NCBI GenBank assembly: GCA_022448525.1 | Contig: JAKVCX010000009.1 | Coordinates: 93,198 to 157,197 of the forward strand | Source of the DNA: Tenacibaculum sp. | GTDB taxonomy: Bacteria > Bacteroidota > Bacteroidia > Flavobacteriales > Flavobacteriaceae | Direction: 5' to 3' | DNA length: 64,000 nt | The notes under the pieces: generated by a model | Told to the model about the DNA's origin: nothing | Database searches by the model: none | The model's input: only the letters and a program-made list of their open reading frames with translations | Shown here: positions 44,818 to 53,445 of the stretch, piece after piece | Numbering within the stretch: the stretch's first letter is position 1 | Layout: the number at the start of each line of letters is the position of its first letter | Translations under genes and position numbers: made by a program

Positions 44818-47355
44818 ATGAAAGTAAAGATTTCAGCGCTGCTCATGTTTATGAGCTTGGTAATTAATGCGCAAATTATTTTAAGAGGAACGGTGGTTGA
44901 TGAGTACGAAAATCCTTTACCATTTGTTAATGTAATTATTAAAGGAACAACTCAAGGAACCACTACAGATGATGAGGGAAGGTTTGCGTTTAGAACGAAA
45001 AAAAACCGTGGCGTTTTAGAAATTTCGTTCGTAGGTTTCCAAACTCAAACGATTAAAGTCAGTCGTAAAACGAAGTACTTAAATATCGTTTTAAAAGAAG
45101 GTACAGATGTTTTAGAGGAGGTAATAGTTGTTACTAAACCTAAAAAACGTTTAAAGAAAAAAGAAAATCCTGCTTATCGAATTTTGAAAGAAATATGGAA
45201 GAGGAAAAGGAAAAACGGTGTTGATCTCGTTGATCATTATCAATTCAAAAAGCATAAGACAATTGAAATTGGATTGAATAATCTTGATACTGCTTTTATC
45301 AAAAGTATTTTTAAAGATCAATATAAACAAGCGATAAGTGAGATTCAATATGATAGTGATGGAATTAATTATTATATCCCGATTTACTTAAGTGAACAAG
45401 TTTCTAAGGTTTATGGGAATAATGAGTCAAATAAAGTAAGAGAAGACATTGAAGCAGAAAAAGCTGAGGGGTTAGGTGCTCAAGGTTTTGTTTTTGATAG
45501 AATGGCAATGACTTTTCAAAATATTGATGTTTTCAGAAATAACATTACTTTATTACGTAAGTCTTTTGTAAGCCCGTTATCAACTGATGGATTTGCAACT
45601 TATGATTACGTATTGTATGATAGTATAGTTCAAAATGATAAGAAATTATACAATATTTATTTCTTTCCGATTAGAGATCAAGATTTAGCATTTAAAGGGA
45701 ATTTTTGGGTTGCTGACAAAGCATTTACAATCAAAAAACTTAGAATGCAAGTTGTAAAAGGAGCAAACCTAAATTTTGTAAGAGGTTTAACTTTTGAAAA
45801 AGAGTTTGAGGTAAGAAATGATAGCATTTATATTCCTACTAGAAATGCCTACGAAGGAGATTTTACTTTCTTAGATAAAAATGATGCCAATAAAGGTTTA
45901 ACTATTAAAAAAACAATTAATTATGAAGATTATTTGTTGGATAAGCCTTTGCCTGAAAGTTTTTACGATTTTAAGAATATTAAAATTCGTCCAGATCAAT
46001 ATTACAAATCAGAAGAATATTGGAAGAAAGAAGAGAAAGAAGATAATAAGGATACATACAAGTTAATTACTTCTGTGAAAAGCAAGAAACGTATTAAAAA
46101 AATCACAGGTTTTATAAATACGATATCAAGTGGGTATATTAATGTAGATGCGTTAAATATTCAATTCGGTCCTTTCTGGACTGCCTTGGCTAATAACGAA
46201 GTAGAAGGTTTAAGAACTCGTATTGGATTTAGAACTTTTAAAACTAAAGATGATAGATTTAGATTATCTGGTCATGTTGCTTATGGAACGAAAGATAAAG
46301 AGTTTAAGTATGGTCTAGAAGCAAAGTATTTATTATCGTACAAACCAAGAATAGCTGTTAGTGCAGCTTACCAAAATGATATAGAGCAGTTGGGTAGTTC
46401 ACTATTTAATACAACTCAATTATTAGGAAATACTTTTGGATCAACGGCTTTATTCTCTAGAGGAAATAACTTCTTCTTATCGAATGTAGAAAAGTATGCA
46501 ACGAATTTTGACTATGCTATTAATAACAACTTAAGAGTTGGGTTTAATTTATCGCATTCTAGAATTAGTTCTGCAAGTCCTGAAAACTTCTCCGTTAGCT
46601 ACAGAGAAAATCCTGGTGATGTAAATTTTGTTTCCTCGGTTACTGATGTGGCTTCAGATATTTATGTTTCCTTTACTCCAGGAAGATTCGTTTATGGTTT
46701 AGGAGTTGAGCAACGTTTCGGGCGTAATGTTTTTCCATCAATTGTATTAAACTATCGTCACGGATATAAAGGAGTGCTAAACGGAACTCATGATTATGAT
46801 CGAATTCAAATTAAATATAATCAACCAATTCTACTTGGTAAATTTGGATTGTTAGATACGACAGTTGAAGGAGGAAAAACTTTTGGACAAGTTCCAGTTT
46901 CATTAATGAATGTTATTCCAGCTAACCAGTCATTTTCGTTGGTTCCAAATACTTTTTCATTATTGAATTTCTATGATTTTGTTACAGATACATATGTGTC
47001 AACACATTTAGAGCATCATTTTAACGGGTTTATTTTAAACAGAATCCCTTTAGTTAGAAAGTTAAACTTAAGAAGTTTACTAACATTCCGTGCTGCATAC
47101 GGAATGGTTTCAGACGCAAATAGAGCTTTAAATGATGGTGTAATTAACAGTGTTGGTACAGAAAACATTCAATATAACGCACCAAATAAAGTGTATTATG
47201 AATATGGTTTCGGATTTGAAAATATTGGTTATGGTAATTTAAGATTCCTTAGAGTTGACGCTATTTGGAGAAGCAATTATAGAGCTCCAGCAAATAGTAT
47301 TGCGGTGCCTACTCCTAAGTTTGCAATCCGAATTGGTATTAAACCAGGACTTTAA
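44818..47355 (+). CDS. DUF5686 outer-membrane protein with carboxypeptidase-regulatory-like domain
   Basis: An 845-aa envelope protein. A signal peptide (to about residue 19, ending INAQ) is followed by a CarboxypepD-regulatory-like beta domain (about 20-100, GTVVDEYENPLPFVNVIIKG). The long DUF5686 region follows, whose second half reads like an outer-membrane beta barrel and ends in GIKPGL. It has no TonB plug. Family function is not known; a structural or secretion-linked role in the outer membrane is plausible. Monocistronic in the window. Confidence 0.85.
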   Translation: MKVKISALLMFMSLVINAQIILRGTVVDEYENPLPFVNVIIKGTTQGTTTDDEGRFAFRTKKNRGVLEISFVGFQTQTIKVSRKTKYLNIVLKEGTDVLEEVIVVTKPKKRLKKKENPAYRILKEIWKRKRKNGVDLVDHYQFKKHKTIEIGLNNLDTAFIKSIFKDQYKQAISEIQYDSDGINYYIPIYLSEQVSKVYGNNESNKVREDIEAEKAEGLGAQGFVFDRMAMTFQNIDVFRNNITLLRKSFVSPLSTDGFATYDYVLYDSIVQNDKKLYNIYFFPIRDQDLAFKGNFWVADKAFTIKKLRMQVVKGANLNFVRGLTFEKEFEVRNDSIYIPTRNAYEGDFTFLDKNDANKGLTIKKTINYEDYLLDKPLPESFYDFKNIKIRPDQYYKSEEYWKKEEKEDNKDTYKLITSVKSKKRIKKITGFINTISSGYINVDALNIQFGPFWTALANNEVEGLRTRIGFRTFKTKDDRFRLSGHVAYGTKDKEFKYGLEAKYLLSYKPRIAVSAAYQNDIEQLGSSLFNTTQLLGNTFGSTALFSRGNNFFLSNVEKYATNFDYAINNNLRVGFNLSHSRISSASPENFSVSYRENPGDVNFVSSVTDVASDIYVSFTPGRFVYGLGVEQRFGRNVFPSIVLNYRHGYKGVLNGTHDYDRIQIKYNQPILLGKFGLLDTTVEGGKTFGQVPVSLMNVIPANQSFSLVPNTFSLLNFYDFVTDTYVSTHLEHHFNGFILNRIPLVRKLNLRSLLTFRAAYGMVSDANRALNDGVINSVGTENIQYNAPNKVYYEYGFGFENIGYGNLRFLRVDAIWRSNYRAPANSIAVPTPKFAIRIGIKPGL

Positions 47356-47412
47356 TCTTTATTTAACCAAAAAATAACCCTCAAAGATTGTGTTATTACT
47401 CTAATTAATCCG

Positions 47413-47420
47413 TAGTTTTG
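47413..47420 (+). promoter_or_regulatory. -7 promoter box of ppa
   Basis: TAGTTTTG matches TAnnTTTG. RNA would begin near 47427, which leaves the upstream in-frame ATG at 47432 almost at the 5' end and favours the start at 47453. A TTG about 22 bases upstream could serve as the -33 element. Confidence 0.5.
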
Positions 47421-47452
47421 CAATCCGATTTTTGAAACGAAGTAATAAATTT

Positions 47453-47980
47453 ATGACAGCAAAAGAGAAACAAACTGTTGATGTATTAATAGAAATACCT
47501 AAAGGAAGTAGAAATAAATACGAGTACGATTTTGATTTAAAGAAAATTCGTTTTGATAGAATGTTATTTTCATCAATGATGTACCCTGGAGATTATGGTT
47601 TCATTCCAGAAACTTTAGCTTTAGATGGAGATCCTTTAGATGTATTAGTTTTAGGTGCTGAGCCAACTTTCCCAATGTGTGTTATGGAAGTAAAACCTAT
47701 CGGTGTTTTCCATATGGCAGATGAGAAAGGTCCAGATGAGAAAATTGTATGTGTACCTGTATCTGATCCAATTTGGAATAGTTATAATGATTTATCAGAT
47801 TTAAATCCTCACCGTAAAAAAGAAATCACTCACTTTTTCCAAGTTTATAAAGACTTAGAAGAAAAGAAAGTTGATGTTGGAGGTTGGGGAGATGCTGACG
47901 AAGCTTATGAAATTTTAGATAAGTGTATCGCACGTTACCAAGAAAGCGAACATAAGGAAAAAGGAAGCTTTAAAATCTAA
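47453..47980 (+). CDS. ppa: Soluble inorganic pyrophosphatase (family I)
   Basis: A 175-aa enzyme from the chosen start (MTAKEKQTVDVLIEIPKGS). It hydrolyses pyrophosphate in the cytoplasm. The active-site text includes KYEYDFDLKKIRFDRML, the YPGDYGFIPETLALDGDPLD metal-binding block with its aspartates, and KVDVGGWGD. An in-frame ATG at 47432 adds seven residues not typical of the family. It is followed by a terminator and then by the membrane pyrophosphatase gene. Confidence 0.95.
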   Translation: MTAKEKQTVDVLIEIPKGSRNKYEYDFDLKKIRFDRMLFSSMMYPGDYGFIPETLALDGDPLDVLVLGAEPTFPMCVMEVKPIGVFHMADEKGPDEKIVCVPVSDPIWNSYNDLSDLNPHRKKEITHFFQVYKDLEEKKVDVGGWGDADEAYEILDKCIARYQESEHKEKGSFKI

Positions 47981-48000
47981 GTTTCCAATTACGAAATATT

Positions 48001-48033
48001 AAAGCTCATCACGAAAGTGATGAGCTTTTTTTG
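48001..48033 (+). terminator. Terminator after ppa
   Basis: AAAGCTCATCAC pairs perfectly with GTGATGAGCTTT around a GAAA tetraloop, followed by seven T. Confidence 0.9.
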
Positions 48034-48059
48034 TTTAGAGTTTGATTTTGTTATATTTA
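48030..48059 (+). promoter_or_regulatory. Promoter of hppA (-33 TTTG and -7 TATATTTA)
   Basis: TTTG at 48030-48033 and TATATTTA at 48052-48059 are 18 bases apart, close to the Bacteroidota promoter spacing. The box lies about 31 bases before the hppA start. Confidence 0.5.
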
Positions 48060-48090
48060 AGGCAATAAACTAATCAATTAATTAAATATT

Positions 48091-50418
48091 ATGGAATCAA
48101 ACATGGTGTATATGCCAATTATTTTGGCTGTTTTAGGGCTTGTTTTTATGTTCATCAAAATGTCCTGGGTAAAAAAGCAGGATGCTGGAGATGAAAAAAT
48201 GCAGTCAATCTCTAAAAGTATTAAAGAAGGAGCGTTAGCATTTTTAAATGCAGAGTACAGACTTCTTTTAATCTTTTCAATTATAGCCTCAATTGCACTA
48301 TTCGTTATATCTCAAATTGTTGACACTACACACTGGATTATAGTTGTTGCTTTTATAATCGGTGCTATTTTTTCTGCTCTGGCAGGTAATATTGGAATGA
48401 GAATAGCTACAGATGCTAATGCAAGAACAACTGAAGCAGCAAAAACAAGTTTACCAAAAGCTTTACAAGTTTCTTTTGGTGGAGGAACTGTTATGGGATT
48501 AGGAGTTGCTGGTTTGGCAGTTCTAGGATTAAGTCTTTTCTTTTTGTTGTTTGTAGCAATGTTTGTTACGGGAGAAGGAAGTTTTTATGATGAAATGACT
48601 GTTGCTTTAGAAGCTTTAGCAGGTTTTTCTTTAGGTGCTGAAAGTATCGCTTTATTCGCTAGAGTAGGTGGTGGTATTTATACGAAAGCTGCAGACGTTG
48701 GTGCAGATTTAGTTGGAAAGGTTGAAGCAGGAATTCCTGAGGATGATCCTAGAAACCCAGCAACAATTGCAGATAATGTGGGTGATAATGTAGGAGATGT
48801 TGCTGGAATGGGAGCTGATTTATTTGGTAGTTATGTTGCAACTGTTTTAGCAGCAATGGTTTTAGGAAACTATTTAATTAGAGATATGTCAGCTACAACT
48901 CAGTTTACTGATGCTTTCAATGGAATGGGGCCAATTTTATTACCATTAGTAATTGCTGGTGTTGGAATTGTAGCTTCTATTGTAGGAACATTCTTAGTTA
49001 ATATTAAAGATAATTCAGCTAAAGAACCAGAGGTTCAGAAAGCTTTAGATTTAGGAAATTGGGCATCAATTTTAATTACATTAGTAGCGAGTTGGTTCTT
49101 AATTCGTTGGATGTTACCTGAAACTTTACAAATGAATTATTTTGGTGAAGGATTAAAGGCAGTTCCTTCTCGTCATGTGTTTTATGCATGTATGATTGGG
49201 TTAGCTGTAGGAGCATTAATTTCAACAGTAACGGCTTACTATACTAGTCTTGGTAAAAAACCAGTTTTAGATATTGTAAAAAATAGTTCAACGGGAGCAG
49301 CAACAAATATTATCGCTGGATTAGCAGTAGGAATGAAATCAACATTTTTATCTGTTATTTTATTTGCAGCTGCAATTTATGGATCTTATGCACTTGCTGG
49401 ATTTTATGGAGTTGCATTAGCAGCTTCAGCTATGATGGCTACAACAGCAATGCAATTAGCTATTGATGCATTCGGACCGATTGCGGATAACGCAGGTGGA
49501 GTTGCGGAAATGAGTGAGTTAGAAGACCATGTTCGTGAAAGAACTGATATTTTAGATTCTGTAGGAAATACAACTGCAGCTGTAGGAAAAGGATTTGCAA
49601 TTGCTTCTGCGGCATTAACAGCTTTAGCTTTATTTGCGGCATATGTTACATTCACAGGAATTGACGGTATTAATATTTTTAAAGCGGATGTTTTAGCAAT
49701 GTTATTTGTGGGAGGTATGATTCCTGTAATTTTCTCAGCTTTAGCAATGGAATCTGTAGGTAAAGCGGCAATGGAAATGGTACAAGAAGTTCGTCGTCAG
49801 TTTAAAGAAATCCCTGGAATTATGGAAGGAACTGGAACACCAGATTATGCTAAGTGTGTTGATATTTCTACAAAAGCAGCACTAAAAGAAATGATTTTGC
49901 CAGGTTTAATTACTATAATTACTCCAATTATTATTGGTTTATTATTTAAAGCTGAGGCACTTGGAGGGTATATGGCTGGTGTTTGTGTTAGTGGTGTAAT
50001 GTGGGCTATTTTCCAGAATAACGCTGGAGGAGCTTGGGATAATGCTAAAAAATCATTTGAAGCAGGAGTTGAAATTAATGGAGAAATGACATTTAAAGGT
50101 TCTGATGCTCATAAGGCTGCAGTTACTGGAGATACAGTTGGTGATCCATTTAAAGATACTTCAGGACCATCAATGAACATTTTAATTAAATTAACATGTT
50201 TAGTTGGTTTAGTAATTGCTCCAATTTTAGGTGGTCACTCTGCGAACACGCATAAGAATGCTAAAGAAATCAGAGTAGAGATGAAAGATGCTGGTGGAGA
50301 TCAGGTAAAAGCTAAGATCACAGTAAAAACTACCGAAAACGGTGAAACTAAAACTGAAGTTAAAGAAGTAAAAGGAACAGATGAAGAGGTGAAAAAAGAG
50401 ATTGAGAAACACGAATAA
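48091..50418 (+). CDS. hppA: Membrane-bound ion-pumping pyrophosphatase with charged C-terminal tail
   Basis: A 775-aa inner-membrane pump of about 16 helices that couples pyrophosphate hydrolysis to H+ or Na+ export. The catalytic [11 protein letters not shown] and [19 protein letters not shown] blocks are present. [10 protein letters not shown] near residue 492 has Ala at the position that, in this family, marks K+-dependent enzymes (Lys marks K+-independent ones). After the last helix there is an unusual charged tail of about 55 residues (Lys/Glu/Thr-rich, [19 protein letters not shown]). Pumped ion not determined. Adjacent to but separately transcribed from soluble ppa. Confidence 0.94.
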   Translation: MESNMVYMPIILAVLGLVFMFIKMSWVKKQDAGDEKMQSISKSIKEGALAFLNAEYRLLLIFSIIASIALFVISQIVDTTHWIIVVAFIIGAIFSALAGNIGMRIATDANARTTEAAKTSLPKALQVSFGGGTVMGLGVAGLAVLGLSLFFLLFVAMFVTGEGSFYDEMTVALEALAGFSLGAESIALFARVGGGIYTKAADVGADLVGKVEAGIPEDDPRNPATIADNVGDNVGDVAGMGADLFGSYVATVLAAMVLGNYLIRDMSATTQFTDAFNGMGPILLPLVIAGVGIVASIVGTFLVNIKDNSAKEPEVQKALDLGNWASILITLVASWFLIRWMLPETLQMNYFGEGLKAVPSRHVFYACMIGLAVGALISTVTAYYTSLGKKPVLDIVKNSSTGAATNIIAGLAVGMKSTFLSVILFAAAIYGSYALAGFYGVALAASAMMATTAMQLAIDAFGPIADNAGGVAEMSELEDHVRERTDILDSVGNTTAAVGKGFAIASAALTALALFAAYVTFTGIDGINIFKADVLAMLFVGGMIPVIFSALAMESVGKAAMEMVQEVRRQFKEIPGIMEGTGTPDYAKCVDISTKAALKEMILPGLITIITPIIIGLLFKAEALGGYMAGVCVSGVMWAIFQNNAGGAWDNAKKSFEAGVEINGEMTFKGSDAHKAAVTGDTVGDPFKDTSGPSMNILIKLTCLVGLVIAPILGGHSANTHKNAKEIRVEMKDAGGDQVKAKITVKTTENGETKTEVKEVKGTDEEVKKEIEKHE

Positions 50419-50433
50419 GATTTCTATGATATT

Positions 50434-50467
50434 TGAAAGCCATTGTGAAAACAATGGCTTTTTTTAT
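50434..50467. terminator. Terminator between hppA and the Lrp/AsnC gene
   Basis: AAAGCCATTGT pairs perfectly with ACAATGGCTTT, followed by a T-run; it overlaps the end of the convergent regulator gene. Confidence 0.85.
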
Positions 50468-50922
50468 ATGCTTATTTTAGCGGTGTTTTTTACTTCTCCT
50501 ATCATAAATGAACTTTGTGTACTACCTATATGTTTAATCGTAGTCAGTTTATTTACCATAAATTCTCTATATTCTTCCATATCTTTTACGAAAATTTTTA
50601 GGACATAATCGTAATCTCCGCTGATATGAAAACATTCTGAGACTTCATCTAATTTTAAAATTTCACTTTCAAAAACAGATAAATATTCACGTGAATGTTG
50701 AATTAGTTTTACTTGACAAAAAACAATAAAAGATTTATCTACTTTTTTAGGATCAACTTGAGCAATATACCCAGTAATTATTTCTGCTCGTTCTAATTTT
50801 TTAATTCTTTCGAATACAGCAGTAACAGATAAATTTAGTAATAAAGATAATTGCTTGTTTGTACGTTTACTATCCTCTTGCAGTAGGTTTATAAGTTTTC
50901 TATCAGTATTGTCTAGTTTCAT
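50464..50922 (-). CDS. Lrp/AsnC-family transcriptional regulator
   Basis: A 152-aa regulator. The N-terminal winged helix (about 1-60, DRKLINLLQEDSKRTNKQLS then TAVFERIKKLERAEII) binds DNA. The C-terminal RAM/AsnC domain (about 65-145, ECFHISGDYDYVLKIFVKDM) senses amino acids and assembles oligomers. It is divergent from a methionine gamma-lyase-like gene, with helically phased direct repeats in the gap, so it probably controls that gene and itself in response to an amino acid such as methionine or another substrate. Confidence 0.92.
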   Translation of the reverse strand: MKLDNTDRKLINLLQEDSKRTNKQLSLLLNLSVTAVFERIKKLERAEIITGYIAQVDPKKVDKSFIVFCQVKLIQHSREYLSVFESEILKLDEVSECFHISGDYDYVLKIFVKDMEEYREFMVNKLTTIKHIGSTQSSFMIGEVKNTAKISI

Positions 50923-50930
50923 TTTGAAAA

Positions 50931-50963
50931 TATTTCTATAAAATTAAAATTATTTCGATAAAA
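50931..50963. promoter_or_regulatory. Phased direct repeats, candidate Lrp/AsnC binding sites
   Basis: TATTTCTATAAAA (50931-50943) and TATTTCGATAAAA (50951-50963) differ by one base and are exactly 20 bases apart, about two turns of the helix. They lie just upstream of the regulator start, as expected for autoregulation and control of the divergent gene. Confidence 0.5.
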
Positions 50964-51079
50964 AATGAATTTTAAACTGCGTTTAATGTTTTTAAATGAA
51001 TTAAAAACTGTATTTTTTACATAATATTGAATTTTATTAGGTTTTTACGTTGCTTTGAGAAAACAAATACTATTTTCTT

Positions 51080-52297
51080 ATGAAGTTTAAACCAGCTAAT
51101 AAAATTCAAGATTTACAATACTTTGGAGAATTCGGAGGTGTAAATCCATCTATTTCAGATTCATCAACATATACATTCCTGTCTGCGAAAACAATGTTCG
51201 ATACTTTTGAGGGAAATGCAGATGGCTGTTATTTATATTCCCGTCATACTTCTCCTTCAAATTTATACTTAGGTGAAGCATTAGCAGAAATGGAAGGTAC
51301 AGAAACTGCAAATGTTGCAGGATCGGGAATGGGAGCAATAACTCCAGTATTAATGCAATTATGTGGAGCTGGTGATCATATCGTTTCTAGTAGAACAATT
51401 TATGGAGGAACTTATGCTTTCTTGAAGAACTTCACGCCAAAACTTAATATCAACACAACTTTTGTGGATATTACAAAACTAGATGTAGTTGAAAATGCGA
51501 TTATGGAGAATACAAAAGTCTTATACTGTGAGTCTGTTAGTAATCCGTTATTAGAAGTTGCAGATATTCGTGGATTAGCAGCATTAGCGAAAAAATACAA
51601 TTTAAAATTAGTGGTAGATAATACGTTTTCACCATTGTCGATAGCACCAGCACAATTAGGGGCAGATGTTGTTGTGCATAGTTTAACAAAGTTTATCAAT
51701 GGGTCATCAGATACTGTTGGTGGAGTGGTTTGCGGAACACAGCAATTTATAGACGATTTAAGAAACGTAAATGACGGAGCTTGTATGTTATTAGGTTCTA
51801 CTATGGATAGTTTAAGAGCGTCTTCAATTTTAAAGAATATGAGAACTTTACATATTCGTATGAAGCAGCATAGCAAGAATGCAATGTATTTGGCTCAAAA
51901 ATTTGAGGAAGATGGATTGAAAACTGTGTATCCAGGTTTACGATCACATCCTTCTCATGAGTTATTTACATCAATGATGAATGAAGAATATGGTTATGGA
52001 GGAATGTTGACTATTGATGTTGGTTCGTTAGATAAAGCGAATGAACTTATGGAGCTAATGCAGAATAAAAACTTAGGATATTTAGCAGTTAGTTTAGGAT
52101 TTTACAAAACATTATTCTCTGCTCCAGGTTCGTCAACTTCATCGGAAATACCAGAAGACGAACAAGCTGATATGGGATTAACAGATGGTTTAATTCGTTT
52201 TTCGATTGGATTAGATAATGATATTGAGCGAACATACGAAATGATGAAAGATTGTATGAAACAAGTAGGAGTTTTAAAAGAAGAAAGCTTCGTTTAA
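51080..52297 (+). CDS. Cys/Met-metabolism PLP enzyme, probable methionine gamma-lyase
   Basis: A 405-aa fold-type I PLP enzyme. The PLP-binding Lys204 sits in HSLTKFINGSSDTVGG. YSRHTSPS (53-60) gives the phosphate-binding Tyr and Arg of the neighbouring subunit, and VVDNTFSPL (178-186) the conserved Asp. The family includes methionine gamma-lyase, cystathionine gamma-lyase and gamma-synthase. The text most resembles methionine gamma-lyase-like proteins, which break methionine into methanethiol, ammonia and 2-oxobutyrate, but the exact reaction is not settled. Divergent from an Lrp/AsnC regulator. No SAM riboswitch precedes it. Confidence 0.85.
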   Translation: MKFKPANKIQDLQYFGEFGGVNPSISDSSTYTFLSAKTMFDTFEGNADGCYLYSRHTSPSNLYLGEALAEMEGTETANVAGSGMGAITPVLMQLCGAGDHIVSSRTIYGGTYAFLKNFTPKLNINTTFVDITKLDVVENAIMENTKVLYCESVSNPLLEVADIRGLAALAKKYNLKLVVDNTFSPLSIAPAQLGADVVVHSLTKFINGSSDTVGGVVCGTQQFIDDLRNVNDGACMLLGSTMDSLRASSILKNMRTLHIRMKQHSKNAMYLAQKFEEDGLKTVYPGLRSHPSHELFTSMMNEEYGYGGMLTIDVGSLDKANELMELMQNKNLGYLAVSLGFYKTLFSAPGSSTSSEIPEDEQADMGLTDGLIRFSIGLDNDIERTYEMMKDCMKQVGVLKEESFV

Positions 52298-52307
52298 TTA
52301 TAAATAA

Positions 52308-52340
52308 TAATGGTCTAGGTTTATACTTAGACCTTTTATT
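52308..52340. terminator. Terminator between the PLP enzyme and the YdjM-like gene
   Basis: GGTCTAGGT (52312-52320) pairs with ACTTAGACC (52324-52332) with one G-T pair, followed by a T-rich stretch. Confidence 0.75.
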
Positions 52341-53364
52341 TTCCTTTCATTCTTTCCCAAATTGACTCGATTAAATCTGCTGGAGAAGTGTCTTTAAAAC
52401 GTTCAGAGTCATTTTTATATTCCCATCTTTTTCCGTTTTTGTACAAACGAAAACCAAAAACAGAACTACTACTAGCATCATTTTTAATTAATGGATATCG
52501 TAAATCATTATATCTAAATTCTCCATTTGGTAATGAAGCTAAGTTGTAATAATTGTTACTAAACCATGTTAATTTCTTCAAGTCAAGATCAGACATGTCT
52601 AATAGCTCCTGATTTTTAGGGATAGAAATGAAATTTGTTACTTGAGAGTTTTTATCAAAAATTGAATAATAACCTACTTTATAATCTGTTTCGGTTTCAG
52701 CAACTCCATACCAAAGAACATTATTTAAAATTGATGGCTGTACCGTGAAACGATTATAGGTAATTCCTGCATTTTCAAATGATTTTTCAAAAACATCATC
52801 AACATAAAACTTATTGAAAATAGTAAGCACCATGTAAACAGAACTTACATAGATTCCAGCTTTTAACCACCATTTACGTTTTGATGTTCCTCTTCTATAA
52901 AACATAAGAACTATCAAACTGATTAAAAAGGGAAGTGTATATAATGGATCAGCGACAGCGATATTATTAAATGCCACACGATAGTCGGAAAAAGGTAAAA
53001 ACAGTTGTGTTCCATAAGGAGTGAAACAATCTAAAATTGGATGGGTTAATATGGAAAGTAAGAATAACCAAATCCAATCTTTGCGAGTTGTTGTGTCTTT
53101 TCTTTTACCATTGTTGTAGAGGTAATGGGTAATATATCCAAAGAAAAATGCTCCAATAACAGCAAAAGGAATAGAATGCATAAAACCTCTGTGAAATATC
53201 AGTTGATCAATAGAGTTTGAATAGAAAAAACGTCCAAGAAAAACATCTAGATCAGGAATGGTTCCGCCAATGGCTCCAAATAATAATGCTTTGTTTCCAA
53301 TCTTTTTTCCAAGAGCAATTTCTCCACAAGCAGCTCCAAGTACAATTTGAGTTAATGAATCCAT
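52336..53364 (-). CDS. YdjM-like membrane-bound metal-dependent hydrolase family protein
   Basis: A 342-aa protein from the chosen start (MDSLTQIVLGAACGEIALG). The family N-terminal block continues with GGTIPDLDVF and FHRGFMHSIPF, whose His and Asp residues form the putative metal site, and about four helices follow. The last third is a soluble domain. An in-frame ATG at 53451 is unlikely because a TACTTTTG promoter box (53372-53379) lies inside that extension. The E. coli relative YdjM is a LexA-controlled inner-membrane protein; the reaction is unknown. Confidence 0.85.
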   Translation of the reverse strand: MDSLTQIVLGAACGEIALGKKIGNKALLFGAIGGTIPDLDVFLGRFFYSNSIDQLIFHRGFMHSIPFAVIGAFFFGYITHYLYNNGKRKDTTTRKDWIWLFLLSILTHPILDCFTPYGTQLFLPFSDYRVAFNNIAVADPLYTLPFLISLIVLMFYRRGTSKRKWWLKAGIYVSSVYMVLTIFNKFYVDDVFEKSFENAGITYNRFTVQPSILNNVLWYGVAETETDYKVGYYSIFDKNSQVTNFISIPKNQELLDMSDLDLKKLTWFSNNYYNLASLPNGEFRYNDLRYPLIKNDASSSSVFGFRLYKNGKRWEYKNDSERFKDTSPADLIESIWERMKGK

Positions 53365-53371
53365 AGAATTA

Positions 53372-53379
53372 CAAAAGTA
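53372..53379 (-). promoter_or_regulatory. -7 promoter box directly before the YdjM-like gene
   Basis: TACTTTTG on the minus strand matches TAnnTTTG and ends 7 bases before the chosen start codon, giving a nearly leaderless mRNA and deciding the start. Confidence 0.5.
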
Positions 53380-53445
53380 GCAAACGCTTTTCACTTGCGT
53401 AAGTCTTAACAAAATCGTAACATTACAAACCAAAAAAATCGACCA

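Noticed and set aside
50402..50608. Plus-strand frame overlapping the Lrp/AsnC gene
   Set aside because: It begins inside the hppA end and terminator region and is antisense to a clear regulator gene.
50923..51079. Possible SAM riboswitch before the methionine gamma-lyase-like gene
   Set aside because: No paired conserved blocks are visible; the Lrp-type repeats explain the gap better.
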